Positions 8,393 to 16,237 of a stretch of DNA of 29,918 bases are shown one piece after another (position 1 is the first letter of the stretch; every line of letters begins with the position of its first letter). The stretch lies in assembly GCA_036259835.1 (NCBI GenBank), contig DATABA010000027.1, forward strand, positions 1-29,918, in the 5' to 3' direction. The stretch is from JALYGK01 sp036259835. GTDB taxonomy: Bacteria; Actinomycetota; UBA4738. Position numbers and translations under genes: made by a program. A model generated the notes under the pieces. That model had not been told where the DNA came from. It searched no databases and worked only from the letters and a program-made list of their open reading frames with translations.

Positions 8393-8989
8393 TTGGCCCG
8401 CGACCGATCCTCGCGCCCTGAGGCGAAGCCGCTTCGGCTGTTCATCGCGGTCGACGTCCCGGAGGACGTCAAGTCGCGGCTCGCCGCTTCGCTCGACCCA
8501 TTTCGGGAGCGGGTCTCGGGCGCCCGCTGGACTTCCTCCGAAGGGTGGCACGTGACGTTGAAGTTCCTCGGGGCTACGTGGCCGCGGCTGGTCGAACCCG
8601 TACGGCGCGCGGCGAAGTCTGCGGCAGCAGGTCAGACGTCGTTCGAGACCGCCCTCACCGAGATCGGAGCCTTCCCCACAAGGAAGCGTGCTCGGGTCCT
8701 CTGGGCCGGCCTGGCGAACCCAGACGGGCGGTTCAGCGCGCTTGTGGCGACGCTCGACGAACTTCTGCGAGAGCACTTCGTACCGGAGAAGCGAGCGTTC
8801 ACGCCGCATCTCACCGTGGCCCGGCTGAACCCCCCGGCGAATCTCTTGGACGCAGCACCGGACCTCTTCGAGACCCTCGTGACCTCGAGGCCCTTCCCCG
8901 TGGATCGGCTCGTTCTGTATCAGAGCCACCTTTCGCCCCGGGGCGCGCGGTACGAGGCCCTGGACGGGTTCCCTCTACGGTCGTCCTAG
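8393..8989 (+). CDS. thpR: RNA 2',3'-cyclic phosphodiesterase (2H phosphoesterase)
   Basis: A 198-residue LigT-type protein of the 2H phosphoesterase family, which opens 2',3'-cyclic phosphates on RNA ends. Both catalytic HxT motifs are present: HVTLKFLG and HLTVARL. RLFIAVDVPEDV near the start is the typical first strand. The start is a TTG at 8393, 6 nt after the cinA stop, with no strong ribosome binding site, so translation is probably coupled to cinA. cinA-thpR-recA is a common actinobacterial arrangement. The gene ends 22 bp from the convergent permease gene, with no obvious terminator between them. Confidence 0.93.
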   Translation: MARDRSSRPEAKPLRLFIAVDVPEDVKSRLAASLDPFRERVSGARWTSSEGWHVTLKFLGATWPRLVEPVRRAAKSAAAGQTSFETALTEIGAFPTRKRARVLWAGLANPDGRFSALVATLDELLREHFVPEKRAFTPHLTVARLNPPANLLDAAPDLFETLVTSRPFPVDRLVLYQSHLSPRGARYEALDGFPLRSS

Positions 8990-9011
8990 GCGCCGCCCTC
9001 GATATGGTGGC

Positions 9012-9818
9012 TTATCGTGCTCGAGCTGCCGCCTTCTTGTACTGCCGCATCGAGAGCGGGACGAAGACCGCGAGGATCACGCCGACGCAGATGATCGTGT
9101 AGAGGAACGGGTTGGCCAGCGACCACACGTCGGGCGTCGGCATGGAACCGGTGTTCCCGAACGCTTCTCGTGCCGCCTGCGCCACTGCGGAAACCGGGTT
9201 CCACTCCGCAAACGTCTGCAAGGGACCGGGCAGCGCCTCGCTCGCAACGAATGTGTTGGCGACGAACGTCAGCGGCATGATGACCATGAACGAGGCGTTT
9301 TGCACGACCTCGAGGCTCGCAACCCTGAGACCGACGAACGCCATGATCCACGAGACGGCGTAGGCGAACAGAAGCAACAGCAGGAATCCGCCGATCGCGT
9401 CCAACGGCGACGTTCGGATCCGCCAACCAACAATCAACCCCGCCAGCGACATCACGAAGATGGAGGTCGCGTTGTAGAAGATGTCGCTTCCGGTTCGGCC
9501 GAGCAGGACGGCGGACCGTGACATGGGCAGGGATCGGAACCGATCGATGATCCCTTTCGTCATGTCCTCGGCCAGCCCCGCGCCCGTAAAGGTGGATCCG
9601 AAGATCACCGTTTGGGCGAACACGCCAGCGATCAGGTACTCGCGGTAGTTGACCCCCGGAATGTCGATTGAGCTGCCGAACACGAACGCGAACAACAGCA
9701 CGAACATGATGGGGGACATGGTGGTCCAGATCAGGATCTCGGGAACGCGCTTGATCTTGATCAGGTTTCGCTTCGCGACGACGGCGCCGTCGGCGAAGGC
9801 GGTGGCCAGCTGTGTCAT
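9012..9818 (-). CDS. ABC-2 type transporter permease, DrrB-like
   Basis: A 268-residue ABC-2 membrane subunit with about six hydrophobic helices and the conserved stretch EDMTKGIIDRFRSLPMSR found in DrrB-type permeases. With the ATPase encoded just upstream it should form an exporter for a hydrophobic compound, as in daunorubicin resistance systems; the substrate cannot be read from sequence. Its ATG overlaps the ATPase stop by 4 bases (ATGA), so subunit synthesis is coupled. It is the last gene of the five-gene minus-strand block. Confidence 0.9.
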   Translation of the reverse strand: MTQLATAFADGAVVAKRNLIKIKRVPEILIWTTMSPIMFVLLFAFVFGSSIDIPGVNYREYLIAGVFAQTVIFGSTFTGAGLAEDMTKGIIDRFRSLPMSRSAVLLGRTGSDIFYNATSIFVMSLAGLIVGWRIRTSPLDAIGGFLLLLLFAYAVSWIMAFVGLRVASLEVVQNASFMVIMPLTFVANTFVASEALPGPLQTFAEWNPVSAVAQAAREAFGNTGSMPTPDVWSLANPFLYTIICVGVILAVFVPLSMRQYKKAAARAR

Positions 9819-10858
9819 CGAACTGCCTCCTTCTCCCGCATTCCCTCAGGAATTCCCGCCGGCGGCAGATCGGGCGCCTTGCTATCCCCGTCGCCCTTCA
9901 CCGGCGTTTCCGCGACTTCCTCGGCCGTGTGTCCCGTGAGCGTCAGGAAGACGTCGTCGAGCGTCGGCCGGCGAAGCCCGATGTCGACCACTTTCACTTC
10001 GCGCTCGGCCAGTCGCTGAAGCACCTGCCGGAGCGCCTCGACTCCTCCCGTCACCGGGGCAGTAAGTCCTCGGCCCTGCTCGTCGACCTGCACCTCGCCC
10101 ACGGCCAGCGACGACAGCACCGACTGCGTCGCCATAACGTCGGCGGGATCGTCGAGCATCACGTCGACGCGTTCGCCGCCGATCTGCCTCTTCAGCTGGT
10201 CGGACGTTCCCTGTGCGATCTTCCGGCCTCGATCGATTACCACGATGTCGTCGGCCAGGCGGTCCGCTTCTTCCATGTACTGCGTGGTCAGCAGAACCGT
10301 GGATCCGCCTCGAACCAGCTCGTAAATGGTCTCCCACATCTGGAGTCGGCTCCGGGGATCGAGTCCCGTGGTGGGCTCGTCGAGGAAAAGCACCTCAGGC
10401 TTGGCGACCAGGGCTGCCGCAAGGTCCAGGCGGCGGCGCATGCCCCCGGAGTACGTCTTGACCGGGCGGTCGGCCGCCTCCGAAAGCTCGAACTGGTCCA
10501 GCAGTTCGCGGGCTCGGGCCCGAGACTTCTTCCGCCCCAGGTGGTACAGCCGCCCAACCATGTCGAGGTTCTCGAAGCCAGTCAGGTGCTCGTCCACGGC
10601 GGCTGTTTGGCCGGAGAGCCCAATCCGCTCGCGGACCCTCGTCGGATTCATCCGGACATCGAGCCCCGCGACCTCAGCGGTTCCGTCGTCCGGGTCGAGC
10701 AGCGTCGTCAGTATCCGGACGGCCGTGGTCTTGCCTGCGCCGTTCGGCCCGAGCAGCGCCAGAACGCTTCCCTTTGGAACTTCCAGGTCCAGACCGTCCA
10801 GCGCCACTACCTTGGCGTAGCGCTTTACCAGTCCAGACGTTCGAATCATGTACGTCAC
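9815..10858 (-). CDS. ABC transporter ATP-binding protein, DrrA-like
   Basis: A 347-residue ATPase subunit with Walker A GPNGAGKTT, the signature YSGGMRRRLDLA, Walker B VLFLDEPTTGLD and the switch region LLTTQYMEEAD. The extra C-terminal domain (about 230-330) ending in RRPTLDDVFLTLTGH is typical of DrrA/daunorubicin-resistance ATPases. The GTG start at 10858 is preceded by AGGAGGGG on the minus strand; an ATG three codons later is the alternative. A 78-bp gap separates it from the cyclase-like gene, so it may have its own promoter as well as read-through. Confidence 0.93.
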   Translation of the reverse strand: MTYMIRTSGLVKRYAKVVALDGLDLEVPKGSVLALLGPNGAGKTTAVRILTTLLDPDDGTAEVAGLDVRMNPTRVRERIGLSGQTAAVDEHLTGFENLDMVGRLYHLGRKKSRARARELLDQFELSEAADRPVKTYSGGMRRRLDLAAALVAKPEVLFLDEPTTGLDPRSRLQMWETIYELVRGGSTVLLTTQYMEEADRLADDIVVIDRGRKIAQGTSDQLKRQIGGERVDVMLDDPADVMATQSVLSSLAVGEVQVDEQGRGLTAPVTGGVEALRQVLQRLAEREVKVVDIGLRRPTLDDVFLTLTGHTAEEVAETPVKGDGDSKAPDLPPAGIPEGMREKEAVR

Positions 10859-10936
10859 ACGCCCCTCCTGTTCTCGTTACGACATGCGGCAACCAGGCCG
10901 AGCTTGGATTTGTTCCCGCCCCCGAGTTGGGTCAGT

Positions 10937-11734
10937 TTAGGGGCTGCCGTCAGCCTCGCCGGAATCGGCCGGTTCTGGTCGGTCGAAGGTCAGCGCGTAG
11001 ACCTCTTGTCCCTTGGGATATTCCTTGGTCGGCCGAAACTCGCGCGTCACGGTGACGCCGAGCGCCTCGTACACCCCGTTCTCCTCTCCCTGGAGATGCT
11101 CGCCGAGGTAGACGTTGGCGATGATCTCGCGCGGTAGGTTGGCCGCCGTCACCATGCGGACCGCTCCAACCACCGGCGGCCCGACGATGGTCAACTCGCG
11201 GGCGATCTCGACCAAATAGCCGGGGCCGGCATCTAGGCCCATGGAGAGACCAACGCCTGCGGAGAGATTCCGCGAATTGCGCCGGAAGTCTTCGAGGACC
11301 CTCCGATGGAACAGCTCGATGAGCGTATGGGCGGTGTGGGCAATATTGCCCGCTGCCTGAACGAAGTTCTCGTCGTATTCCTCCTTGGACGCTGACTGCA
11401 CAAGCCAGTACGCGAGGAACCCGTCTCCGGTGAACTTGTCGAACCACCCACCGGACCGCGTGATCCCTTGCCGAACGGAGGAGACGAACTTGTCCATGAC
11501 GTACGCGAAGCGCTCGAACTTGATCGCCTCCTTCATGAGGCTCGTGGACTCACGAATGTCCGCGGCCATGACGAACATCGTGATCGGCTCCCCGGCCACG
11601 ATCGCGTTGAGGAGGTCGTCCTTCCGAAACCCCTCTTCCCAATCCGAAGGGGCGTGGGGTTCGAGGAGGCGAGCGACGCGGTCCCGCGGCTCTTCGGGAG
11701 CGACGTTCGCGGTTTCGTTGGAGCGAGGAGTCAC
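10937..11734 (-). CDS. Class III adenylate/guanylate cyclase homologue, possibly degenerate
   Basis: A 265-residue soluble protein with one class III nucleotide cyclase domain. Both metal-binding aspartates appear to be present, Asp59 (MAADIRES) and Asp104 in the motif DKFTGDGFLA, along with the purine-contact Lys100. In the strand that normally reads D/T-x2-G-x2-VN-x3-R the protein has T182, G185, V188-V189 and R193, so the transition-state Asn is replaced by Val while the Arg is kept. Family knowledge says loss of that Asn strongly lowers cyclase activity, so this may be a weak enzyme or a nucleotide sensor. The GTG start overlaps the hydrolase stop (GTGA). No membrane segment or partner domain is seen. 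Confidence 0.8.
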   Translation of the reverse strand: MTPRSNETANVAPEEPRDRVARLLEPHAPSDWEEGFRKDDLLNAIVAGEPITMFVMAADIRESTSLMKEAIKFERFAYVMDKFVSSVRQGITRSGGWFDKFTGDGFLAYWLVQSASKEEYDENFVQAAGNIAHTAHTLIELFHRRVLEDFRRNSRNLSAGVGLSMGLDAGPGYLVEIARELTIVGPPVVGAVRMVTAANLPREIIANVYLGEHLQGEENGVYEALGVTVTREFRPTKEYPKGQEVYALTFDRPEPADSGEADGSP

Positions 11735-12507
11735 TCGGTAAAGAAGTCGACGAGCACCGGCGCCAAGACGGCTGGGTCGACGGCATGCCCCTGCCCGTCG
11801 AGAAGTCTGACGCTACCTTTCGGGAGGACGTCGGCGAGGGCGCGAGCGGTATCTCGCATCCACGGCATGTCGGCGCCGCCCGCGACCACCAGGGTTGGCA
11901 CATTGACGGACGCAGCCGCCTTCGTTGGTAACGAGTAATCGCCCATGATCGTGGCGTCGTAGGCGAGCGTGTGCGCCAGCGCCTCCTGCGAGGCCCACCA
12001 TGGTTGCGATCTCGCCTGCGCAACGAACTCTCCGGGCATACGAACCACTTTGGTCATGAAGTATTCGACCGCGTCGCCTCGGCGGCCCTCTGATACGAAC
12101 TCGTTGTACCGCTCGACCTGGTCGCTGGGTGGCCTCATGTTCGGATCCAGGATGTACGGCGGCTCCCATAACACGAGCTTCTTGACGGGAAGACCGCGGG
12201 CGGTGGCCTCGAGGGCAAGCGCGGCGCCGGACGACGTCCCATAGAGGTACGGCGAACCGCCCGCAGCCGCGATCACCGCCTCGATGTCTTCGACCTCTCG
12301 CTCCACGGCGTACGGCGGTGTGTCGCCGCTGTCGCCGCGGCCGCGACGGTCGTAGTTGTAGACGGCAAAACGCTGGGCCAGGGCGTCGGCGAGCGGCGCG
12401 TTCGACGACCGGTCGACCGACCCTCCCGTCACCAGCACGATGGGAGATCCTTCTCCGAGCCGATCGAACGCGATGGTGGTGCCATCTCTCGATTTCGTGC
12501 TGTTCAT
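11731..12507 (-). CDS. Alpha/beta hydrolase
   Basis: A 258-residue alpha/beta-hydrolase fold enzyme. The nucleophile elbow is GTSSG with Ser92, the oxyanion-side strand is VLVTGG, YDRRGRGDS precedes it, and the catalytic His is probably His241 (GQGHAVDP). An acidic partner is probably in the VVAGGADMPW loop. The substrate (ester, lactone, halide or C-C bond) cannot be told from these motifs. The gene lies 25 bp after the SRPBCC gene and overlaps the cyclase-like gene by 4 bases, so it belongs to the same transcript. Confidence 0.88.
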   Translation of the reverse strand: MNSTKSRDGTTIAFDRLGEGSPIVLVTGGSVDRSSNAPLADALAQRFAVYNYDRRGRGDSGDTPPYAVEREVEDIEAVIAAAGGSPYLYGTSSGAALALEATARGLPVKKLVLWEPPYILDPNMRPPSDQVERYNEFVSEGRRGDAVEYFMTKVVRMPGEFVAQARSQPWWASQEALAHTLAYDATIMGDYSLPTKAAASVNVPTLVVAGGADMPWMRDTARALADVLPKGSVRLLDGQGHAVDPAVLAPVLVDFFTE

Positions 12508-12532
12508 GGGGCGTGGTTCTTTGGCGGCGTGC

Positions 12533-13273
12533 CTATGCGAATACCTTGTTCATCCAGGAGGACCACGCCTCTTCTTGCTCCTTCTGGTCGAGACCCGGGA
12601 CATAGATGTGGTGGCCGACCATGACGGTGCCCTCGAAGCCGTGAATGAACCGGTACAGAGCGTCCTCCGTTCGAACACCGAGCATGTTCGGCGAGACCCA
12701 ATCGACCACGCCGTCGATAACGTCCAATCCTTCGGGAGTGAGCCGGAGACGATCATCGAGGTTCACCGGGCCTGTGAGTCCCAACGCCGGTCGGAGCGTT
12801 TCCCACACCCGTTCGTGGTCCGGGATGTTAGGTCCGAACGCGTCGACCACGGTGGCCTTACGCGGGTAGAAGTACGTGAGGTACTCCGCTAGCTTCTGGA
12901 AGTACATGGGGTCGCCTTCGCTCATGGCTTCGTACGTCGACTCCCAGTCGGGCCCCAGCACCCCAGTGTGCAGCCACCGGATGGAGCTTCCATTCGGACG
13001 CGGCTCGATCTGGTATTCGAACTGGTGCACCGTTCCGTCTTCCAACTCATCACCGCGATAGGCAAACCGGGTCGGAGGTTCCCACGCCGTGATCTTGGCT
13101 TCCTCGGTGAAGGCGGGGGAGACGGTCTTCACCGTTCCGCCGACGCCGGGCGTGATCTCGTTGCGACCCATGAACCAACCGTCCATGCCGTCGCCGGTGG
13201 TGATGACGTCCCAGGCTTGCTCAGGGGCCGCCGCCACCTCTAGTTGCCGATCGACCTCGAAGGGACGTGTCAT
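12533..13273 (-). CDS. SRPBCC (AHSA1/START-like) domain protein
   Basis: A 246-residue protein whose first 140 residues show the START-like fold: IDR/VDRQLEVAAAPEQAWDVIT at the N-terminus, GGTVKTV in a strand and WEPPTRFAYR further on. Such domains form a cavity for hydrophobic ligands; the C-terminal part (about 145-246) looks like a second, more diverged domain. I chose the ATG at 13273; a GTG at 13282 is in frame. A TAGGGT hexamer (complement of 13283-13288) lies 9 nt upstream, giving a possible leaderless start. It is the first gene of the minus-strand block and is divergent from recA, so its promoter lies next to the recA SOS box. Confidence 0.85.
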   Translation of the reverse strand: MTRPFEVDRQLEVAAAPEQAWDVITTGDGMDGWFMGRNEITPGVGGTVKTVSPAFTEEAKITAWEPPTRFAYRGDELEDGTVHQFEYQIEPRPNGSSIRWLHTGVLGPDWESTYEAMSEGDPMYFQKLAEYLTYFYPRKATVVDAFGPNIPDHERVWETLRPALGLTGPVNLDDRLRLTPEGLDVIDGVVDWVSPNMLGVRTEDALYRFIHGFEGTVMVGHHIYVPGLDQKEQEEAWSSWMNKVFA

Positions 13274-13305
13274 CGAGCACACACCCTAGGTGAACCGCGA
13301 CGTCC

Positions 13306-13334
13306 TTGACACCGAACACACGTTCGGATACGGT
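13306..13334 (+). promoter_or_regulatory. recA promoter with LexA box in the spacer
   Basis: TTGACA (13306-13311), a 17-bp spacer and TACGGT (13329-13334) form a near-consensus promoter. The spacer contains CGAACACACGTTCG (13313-13326), a full match to the Gram-positive/actinobacterial SOS box CGAAC-N4-GTTCG. LexA bound there would occlude polymerase. The leader is about 90 nt and contains a small hairpin (CGTACC/GGTACG, 13373-13389) before the GAGGAGG ribosome binding site at 13417-13423. Confidence 0.9.
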
Positions 13335-13431
13335 GCAGTTCGACTGGAAAACTACAACAGTGTAATTTGTGTCGTACCCCGCTGGTACGGTCCGGGTCGT
13401 CGGAAAGCGTTGGGGCGAGGAGGTTCCGCGG

Positions 13432-15567
13432 ATGGAACGCGAAAAGATGTTGGATGTCACGCTGACCCAGATCGAGCGACAGTACGGCAAGGGCGCCGTG
13501 ATGCGCCTCGGAGAGCACCCGATGGGCCAGGGAACGTCGGTCATTCCCACTGGTTCTCTCGCGCTCGACGTCGCGCTGGGTATCGGGGGCATCCCGAGAG
13601 GACGGGTCATCGAGGTCTTCGGACCGGAGGGATCCGGAAAGACCACCGTCTGCCTCCACATCATCGCGGAGGCGCAGAAGCGGGGCGGTATCGCCGTTTT
13701 CGTCGACGCCGAGCACGCGCTCGACCCGACGTACGCCCGGACGCTGGGAGTGAACATCGACGAGTTGCTCGTGTCCCAACCGGACAATGGCGAACAAGCG
13801 TTGGAGATCGCCGACATGATGGTCCGCTCCAGCGCCGTCGACCTCGTCGTGATCGACTCGGTTGCGGCGCTGGTTCCCAGGGCCGAGATCGAAGGTGAGA
13901 TGGGGGACTCCCACGTCGGCTTGCAAGCCCGATTGATGTCGCAGGCCATGCGGAAGCTCGCCGGCTCGCTTTCCCGGTTCGAGACGACGGCGGTCTTCAT
14001 CAACCAGCTGCGCGAAAAGATAGGTGTGATGTTCGGGTGTTTTCAGTACTCGACTCGCGTGACGCTGGCTGATGGAACCCAGGAAATGATCGGCAAGATC
14101 GTCAACCAGCGTCGACCCGTCGAAGTTCTGTCGTATGACCCCGAGGCCGGCAAGGTGGTGCCAAAGAGGGTCGTCAACTGGTTCAACAACGGCCGGACCG
14201 ATGAATTCCTCCAGTTCAAAGTTGCCAAAGCCGCTGGAAACGGCCGTTCTCAATTTGCGTGCACCCCCAATCACGAGATTCGAACTCCTGGCGGCTGGCG
14301 TGAGGCACGGGAGCTTTCAGTCGGAGATCGGGTTCTGACGGCAGTGCCTCATCGGCTCTCGAACTTCCAGTGGGAAGTGATCTTGGGATCGCTTATGGGT
14401 GATGGAGCGTTGTCGCCCAGTGGCAGTGGATACGGCGCCCGCTTTCGGGTCGGACACGGCTCGCGACAGGTCGAATACGGCGACTGGAAAGCGTCCCTGT
14501 TCTCCAACATCGGTGTGAGCCGGTCGACGAACTCGAAAGGCGCTGTGTTCTATGACGTTTCCCCGCTGCCAGAGCTTGCCGAGCTGAGAGCTGCGGTCTA
14601 TTTCGGCGGGAAAAAGGTGTTCAGCGAGGAGTATCTCAAGCAGCTCAGCCCGCTCTCGCTCGCCATCTGGTACATGGACGATGGGGGCTTTTCCCTTCGA
14701 GCCAAAGGAATGCAGGCTCGTACGAGGGATGGCAGTGGCCGAGTCTCTATCTGCGTTGAGGCCATGGAGTCCTCCACGCAGCGCCGCCTTGCCGAGTACC
14801 TCGCCGATACATGGGGGATCGTTCCGAAGATCTTCAGGCGTGCCGGAAAGACGGTGTTCGTGTTTCCGAAAGACGAAACCGCGAAATTGCACGCGCTGAT
14901 TGCTCCGTTCGTCCATCCGTCAATGGAGTACAAACTCCTCCCGCGCTACCGGGGACAGTTTTCCGTCGAGCCCGTGTTCGTCCCAATGCGGTACGAGCTG
15001 ATGCCAATGCCGATCGTCTCCATTCACCGGAAGCCGAAGACGAGGTCGATGCACCGGTTCGACATCGAAGTGGAGGGAAGCCACAACTACCTGGCGGATG
15101 GGGTGGTGGTTCATAACTCACCCGAGACCACCCCGGGTGGCCGCGCGCTGAAGTTCTATTCGTCGGTTCGGCTCGACGTCCGGAAGATCGACAACCTGAA
15201 GGACGGCAACGAGGTGGTCGGGTCGCGAGTCCGGGCCAAGGTCGTCAAGAACAAGCTCGCCCCACCCTTCCGGCAGGCGGAGTTCGACGTCATCTATGGC
15301 AAGGGGATCTCGAAGGAAGGAAGCCTGCTCGACGTCGGCGTGGCCGCGGAGATCGTGAAGAAGAGCGGGGCCTGGTTCACCTACGACGGGAACCAGTTGG
15401 GCCAGGGCAAGGAGAACGCTCGGCAATTCCTCGCCGAGCACGCGGACATCGCCCTGGAGATAGAAAGAAGGGTTCGTGAGGCCGTCGGTCTGACCTCGTT
15501 CGGCGACGACGAGATCGTCAAGATCGAGGAGGCCGCAGGCGAGCCCGCCGGGGCGTCGGCTGGCTAA
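13432..15567 (+). CDS. recA: Recombinase RecA precursor containing an intein
   Basis: RecA forms filaments on single-stranded DNA, drives strand exchange and triggers LexA self-cleavage. The ATG at 13432 has GAGGAGG 8 nt upstream and gives the standard N-terminus; a GTG at 13369 is in frame but would add 21 odd residues. The precursor is 711 residues: N-extein 202, intein 360, C-extein 149, giving a 351-residue mature RecA. Walker A GPEGSGKT is at 64-71. The interruption lies within the conserved EKIGVMFG/SPETTPGGRAL sequence of DNA-binding loop 1 to 2, so unspliced protein should be inactive. The C-terminus overlaps the inferred recX start. The frame runs through with no shift. Confidence 0.97.
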   Translation: MEREKMLDVTLTQIERQYGKGAVMRLGEHPMGQGTSVIPTGSLALDVALGIGGIPRGRVIEVFGPEGSGKTTVCLHIIAEAQKRGGIAVFVDAEHALDPTYARTLGVNIDELLVSQPDNGEQALEIADMMVRSSAVDLVVIDSVAALVPRAEIEGEMGDSHVGLQARLMSQAMRKLAGSLSRFETTAVFINQLREKIGVMFGCFQYSTRVTLADGTQEMIGKIVNQRRPVEVLSYDPEAGKVVPKRVVNWFNNGRTDEFLQFKVAKAAGNGRSQFACTPNHEIRTPGGWREARELSVGDRVLTAVPHRLSNFQWEVILGSLMGDGALSPSGSGYGARFRVGHGSRQVEYGDWKASLFSNIGVSRSTNSKGAVFYDVSPLPELAELRAAVYFGGKKVFSEEYLKQLSPLSLAIWYMDDGGFSLRAKGMQARTRDGSGRVSICVEAMESSTQRRLAEYLADTWGIVPKIFRRAGKTVFVFPKDETAKLHALIAPFVHPSMEYKLLPRYRGQFSVEPVFVPMRYELMPMPIVSIHRKPKTRSMHRFDIEVEGSHNYLADGVVVHNSPETTPGGRALKFYSSVRLDVRKIDNLKDGNEVVGSRVRAKVVKNKLAPPFRQAEFDVIYGKGISKEGSLLDVGVAAEIVKKSGAWFTYDGNQLGQGKENARQFLAEHADIALEIERRVREAVGLTSFGDDEIVKIEEAAGEPAGASAG
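14038..15117 (+). mobile_element. RecA intein (RecA-b type site) with LAGLIDADG homing endonuclease
   Basis: A 360-residue in-frame insertion from Cys1 (14038-14040) to the terminal His-Asn (15112-15117), followed by Ser+1 of the C-extein. Splicing block A is CFQYSTRVTLADG, block B contains TPNH (residues 76-79), and the C-terminal blocks read RFDIEVEGSHNYLADG and VVVHN. Two dodecapeptide endonuclease motifs are present, LGSLMGDGAL (about 116-125) and LAIWYMDDGG (208-217), with acidic residues intact, so both splicing and homing may be active. The insertion point and the wording of the blocks match, from memory, the Mycobacterium leprae RecA intein and not that of M. tuberculosis; no alignment was run. 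Confidence 0.96.
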
Positions 15568-16057
15568 GGGGAAGGGGCTGGCCGGCCCCCGGAGGGCCGA
15601 AACCACCGCCAAGGAGCGTGCCCTCCGGCTGCTGTCGGTCCGCTCGCGGAGTCGCGCGGAGCTGCGCCGAAGGCTATCCCAGACGGGATTCGATGCCGCC
15701 GAAATCGAGGAAGCACTGGAGGATCTGGAGCGGGTTGGGCTGGTTGACGACGACCGGTTCGCCCGGGAGCTGGTTCGCGATCGAGCCGCCCTGAGGCTGA
15801 CAGGTGGCCGAGCCATCCGGTCCGAGCTACTGCGGCTAGGAGTGCGGGCCGAGATTGCCGACGCGGCCCTTGCTGAAGCGGGCGACGAGGCGGACCGAGC
15901 CAGGGCCCTCGCGCTCAAACGAGCGCCACGCCTCCAGGAGCTGTCCCCAGAAGCGGCTCACCGGCGACTGTATTCGTTGCTCCTTCGCCGCGGATACGGT
16001 CATGGCGTCGCCACCGCGGCGTGCGCGGAAGCCCTCGGGGGGCCGGCCGTGGAGTAA
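15560..16057 (+). CDS. recX: Regulatory protein RecX with non-canonical start
   Basis: RecX binds RecA and restrains its filament. The frame encodes TAKERALRLLSVRSRSRAEL, then LVDDDRFARELVRDR and a C-terminal LLRRGYGHGVATAA, all typical of three-helix RecX repeats; with a start at 15560 the length is 165 residues, normal for the family. The frame is open from 15494 to the TAA at 16055-16057, yet contains no ATG, GTG or TTG before an internal GTG at 15842, which would delete more than half of the protein. The best start is CTG at 15560, 8 bases before the recA stop ends; CTG at 15578 is second. Translation is probably coupled to recA termination. A sequencing or assembly error near the start is the alternative. 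Confidence 0.85.
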   Translation: MAKGKGLAGPRRAETTAKERALRLLSVRSRSRAELRRRLSQTGFDAAEIEEALEDLERVGLVDDDRFARELVRDRAALRLTGGRAIRSELLRLGVRAEIADAALAEAGDEADRARALALKRAPRLQELSPEAAHRRLYSLLLRRGYGHGVATAACAEALGGPAVE

Positions 16058-16099
16058 CCCTCCCGCTGACTGTTGCAACCGGTCGATGGCGGCCGTAGA

Positions 16100-16140
16100 T
16101 TGTGACTGGAGAGGCCAAATCGGATAACAGCTGTTCGGAT
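16100..16140 (+). promoter_or_regulatory. Possible promoter with degenerate SOS-like box upstream of rny
   Basis: ATAACAGCTGTTCG (16124-16137) matches 8 of the 10 fixed positions of the SOS box, and its core AACAGCTGTT is a perfect palindrome flanked by CGGAT direct repeats (16121-16125 and 16136-16140). TTGTGA (16100-16105) and GATAAC (16123-16128) are 17 bp apart and could be a weak promoter overlapping it. This is a weak call based on pattern only. Confidence 0.3.
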
Positions 16141-16237
16141 ACGACTACGTGAAAACGCTTTCCAACCTGGCAAGAAAAGATCTAACCGTGAGGTGGCGGG
16201 CCGGCCCGTGAGATAGCGGTCCGCCCTTCAGCTTCAT

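Noticed and set aside
7058..8929. 623-codon open frame on the minus strand
   Set aside because: It is antisense to pgsA, cinA and thpR, which have full family motifs; the Arg/Pro/His-rich translation has no recognisable domain. Long shadow frames are usual at this GC content.
9812..11137. 441-codon plus-strand frame
   Set aside because: Antisense to the ABC ATPase and the cyclase-like gene; no motifs, typical GC-rich shadow.
13369..13431. GTG start of recA at 13369
   Set aside because: Adds 21 residues not found in RecA and no ribosome binding site; ATG 13432 has GAGGAGG at correct spacing.
13270..14274. 334-codon minus-strand frame over the recA start
   Set aside because: Covers the recA promoter and N-extein in antisense; no domain recognised.
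14038..15117. Frameshift or pseudogene in recA
   Set aside because: The insertion keeps frame and has all intein blocks, so recA is interrupted only at protein level.
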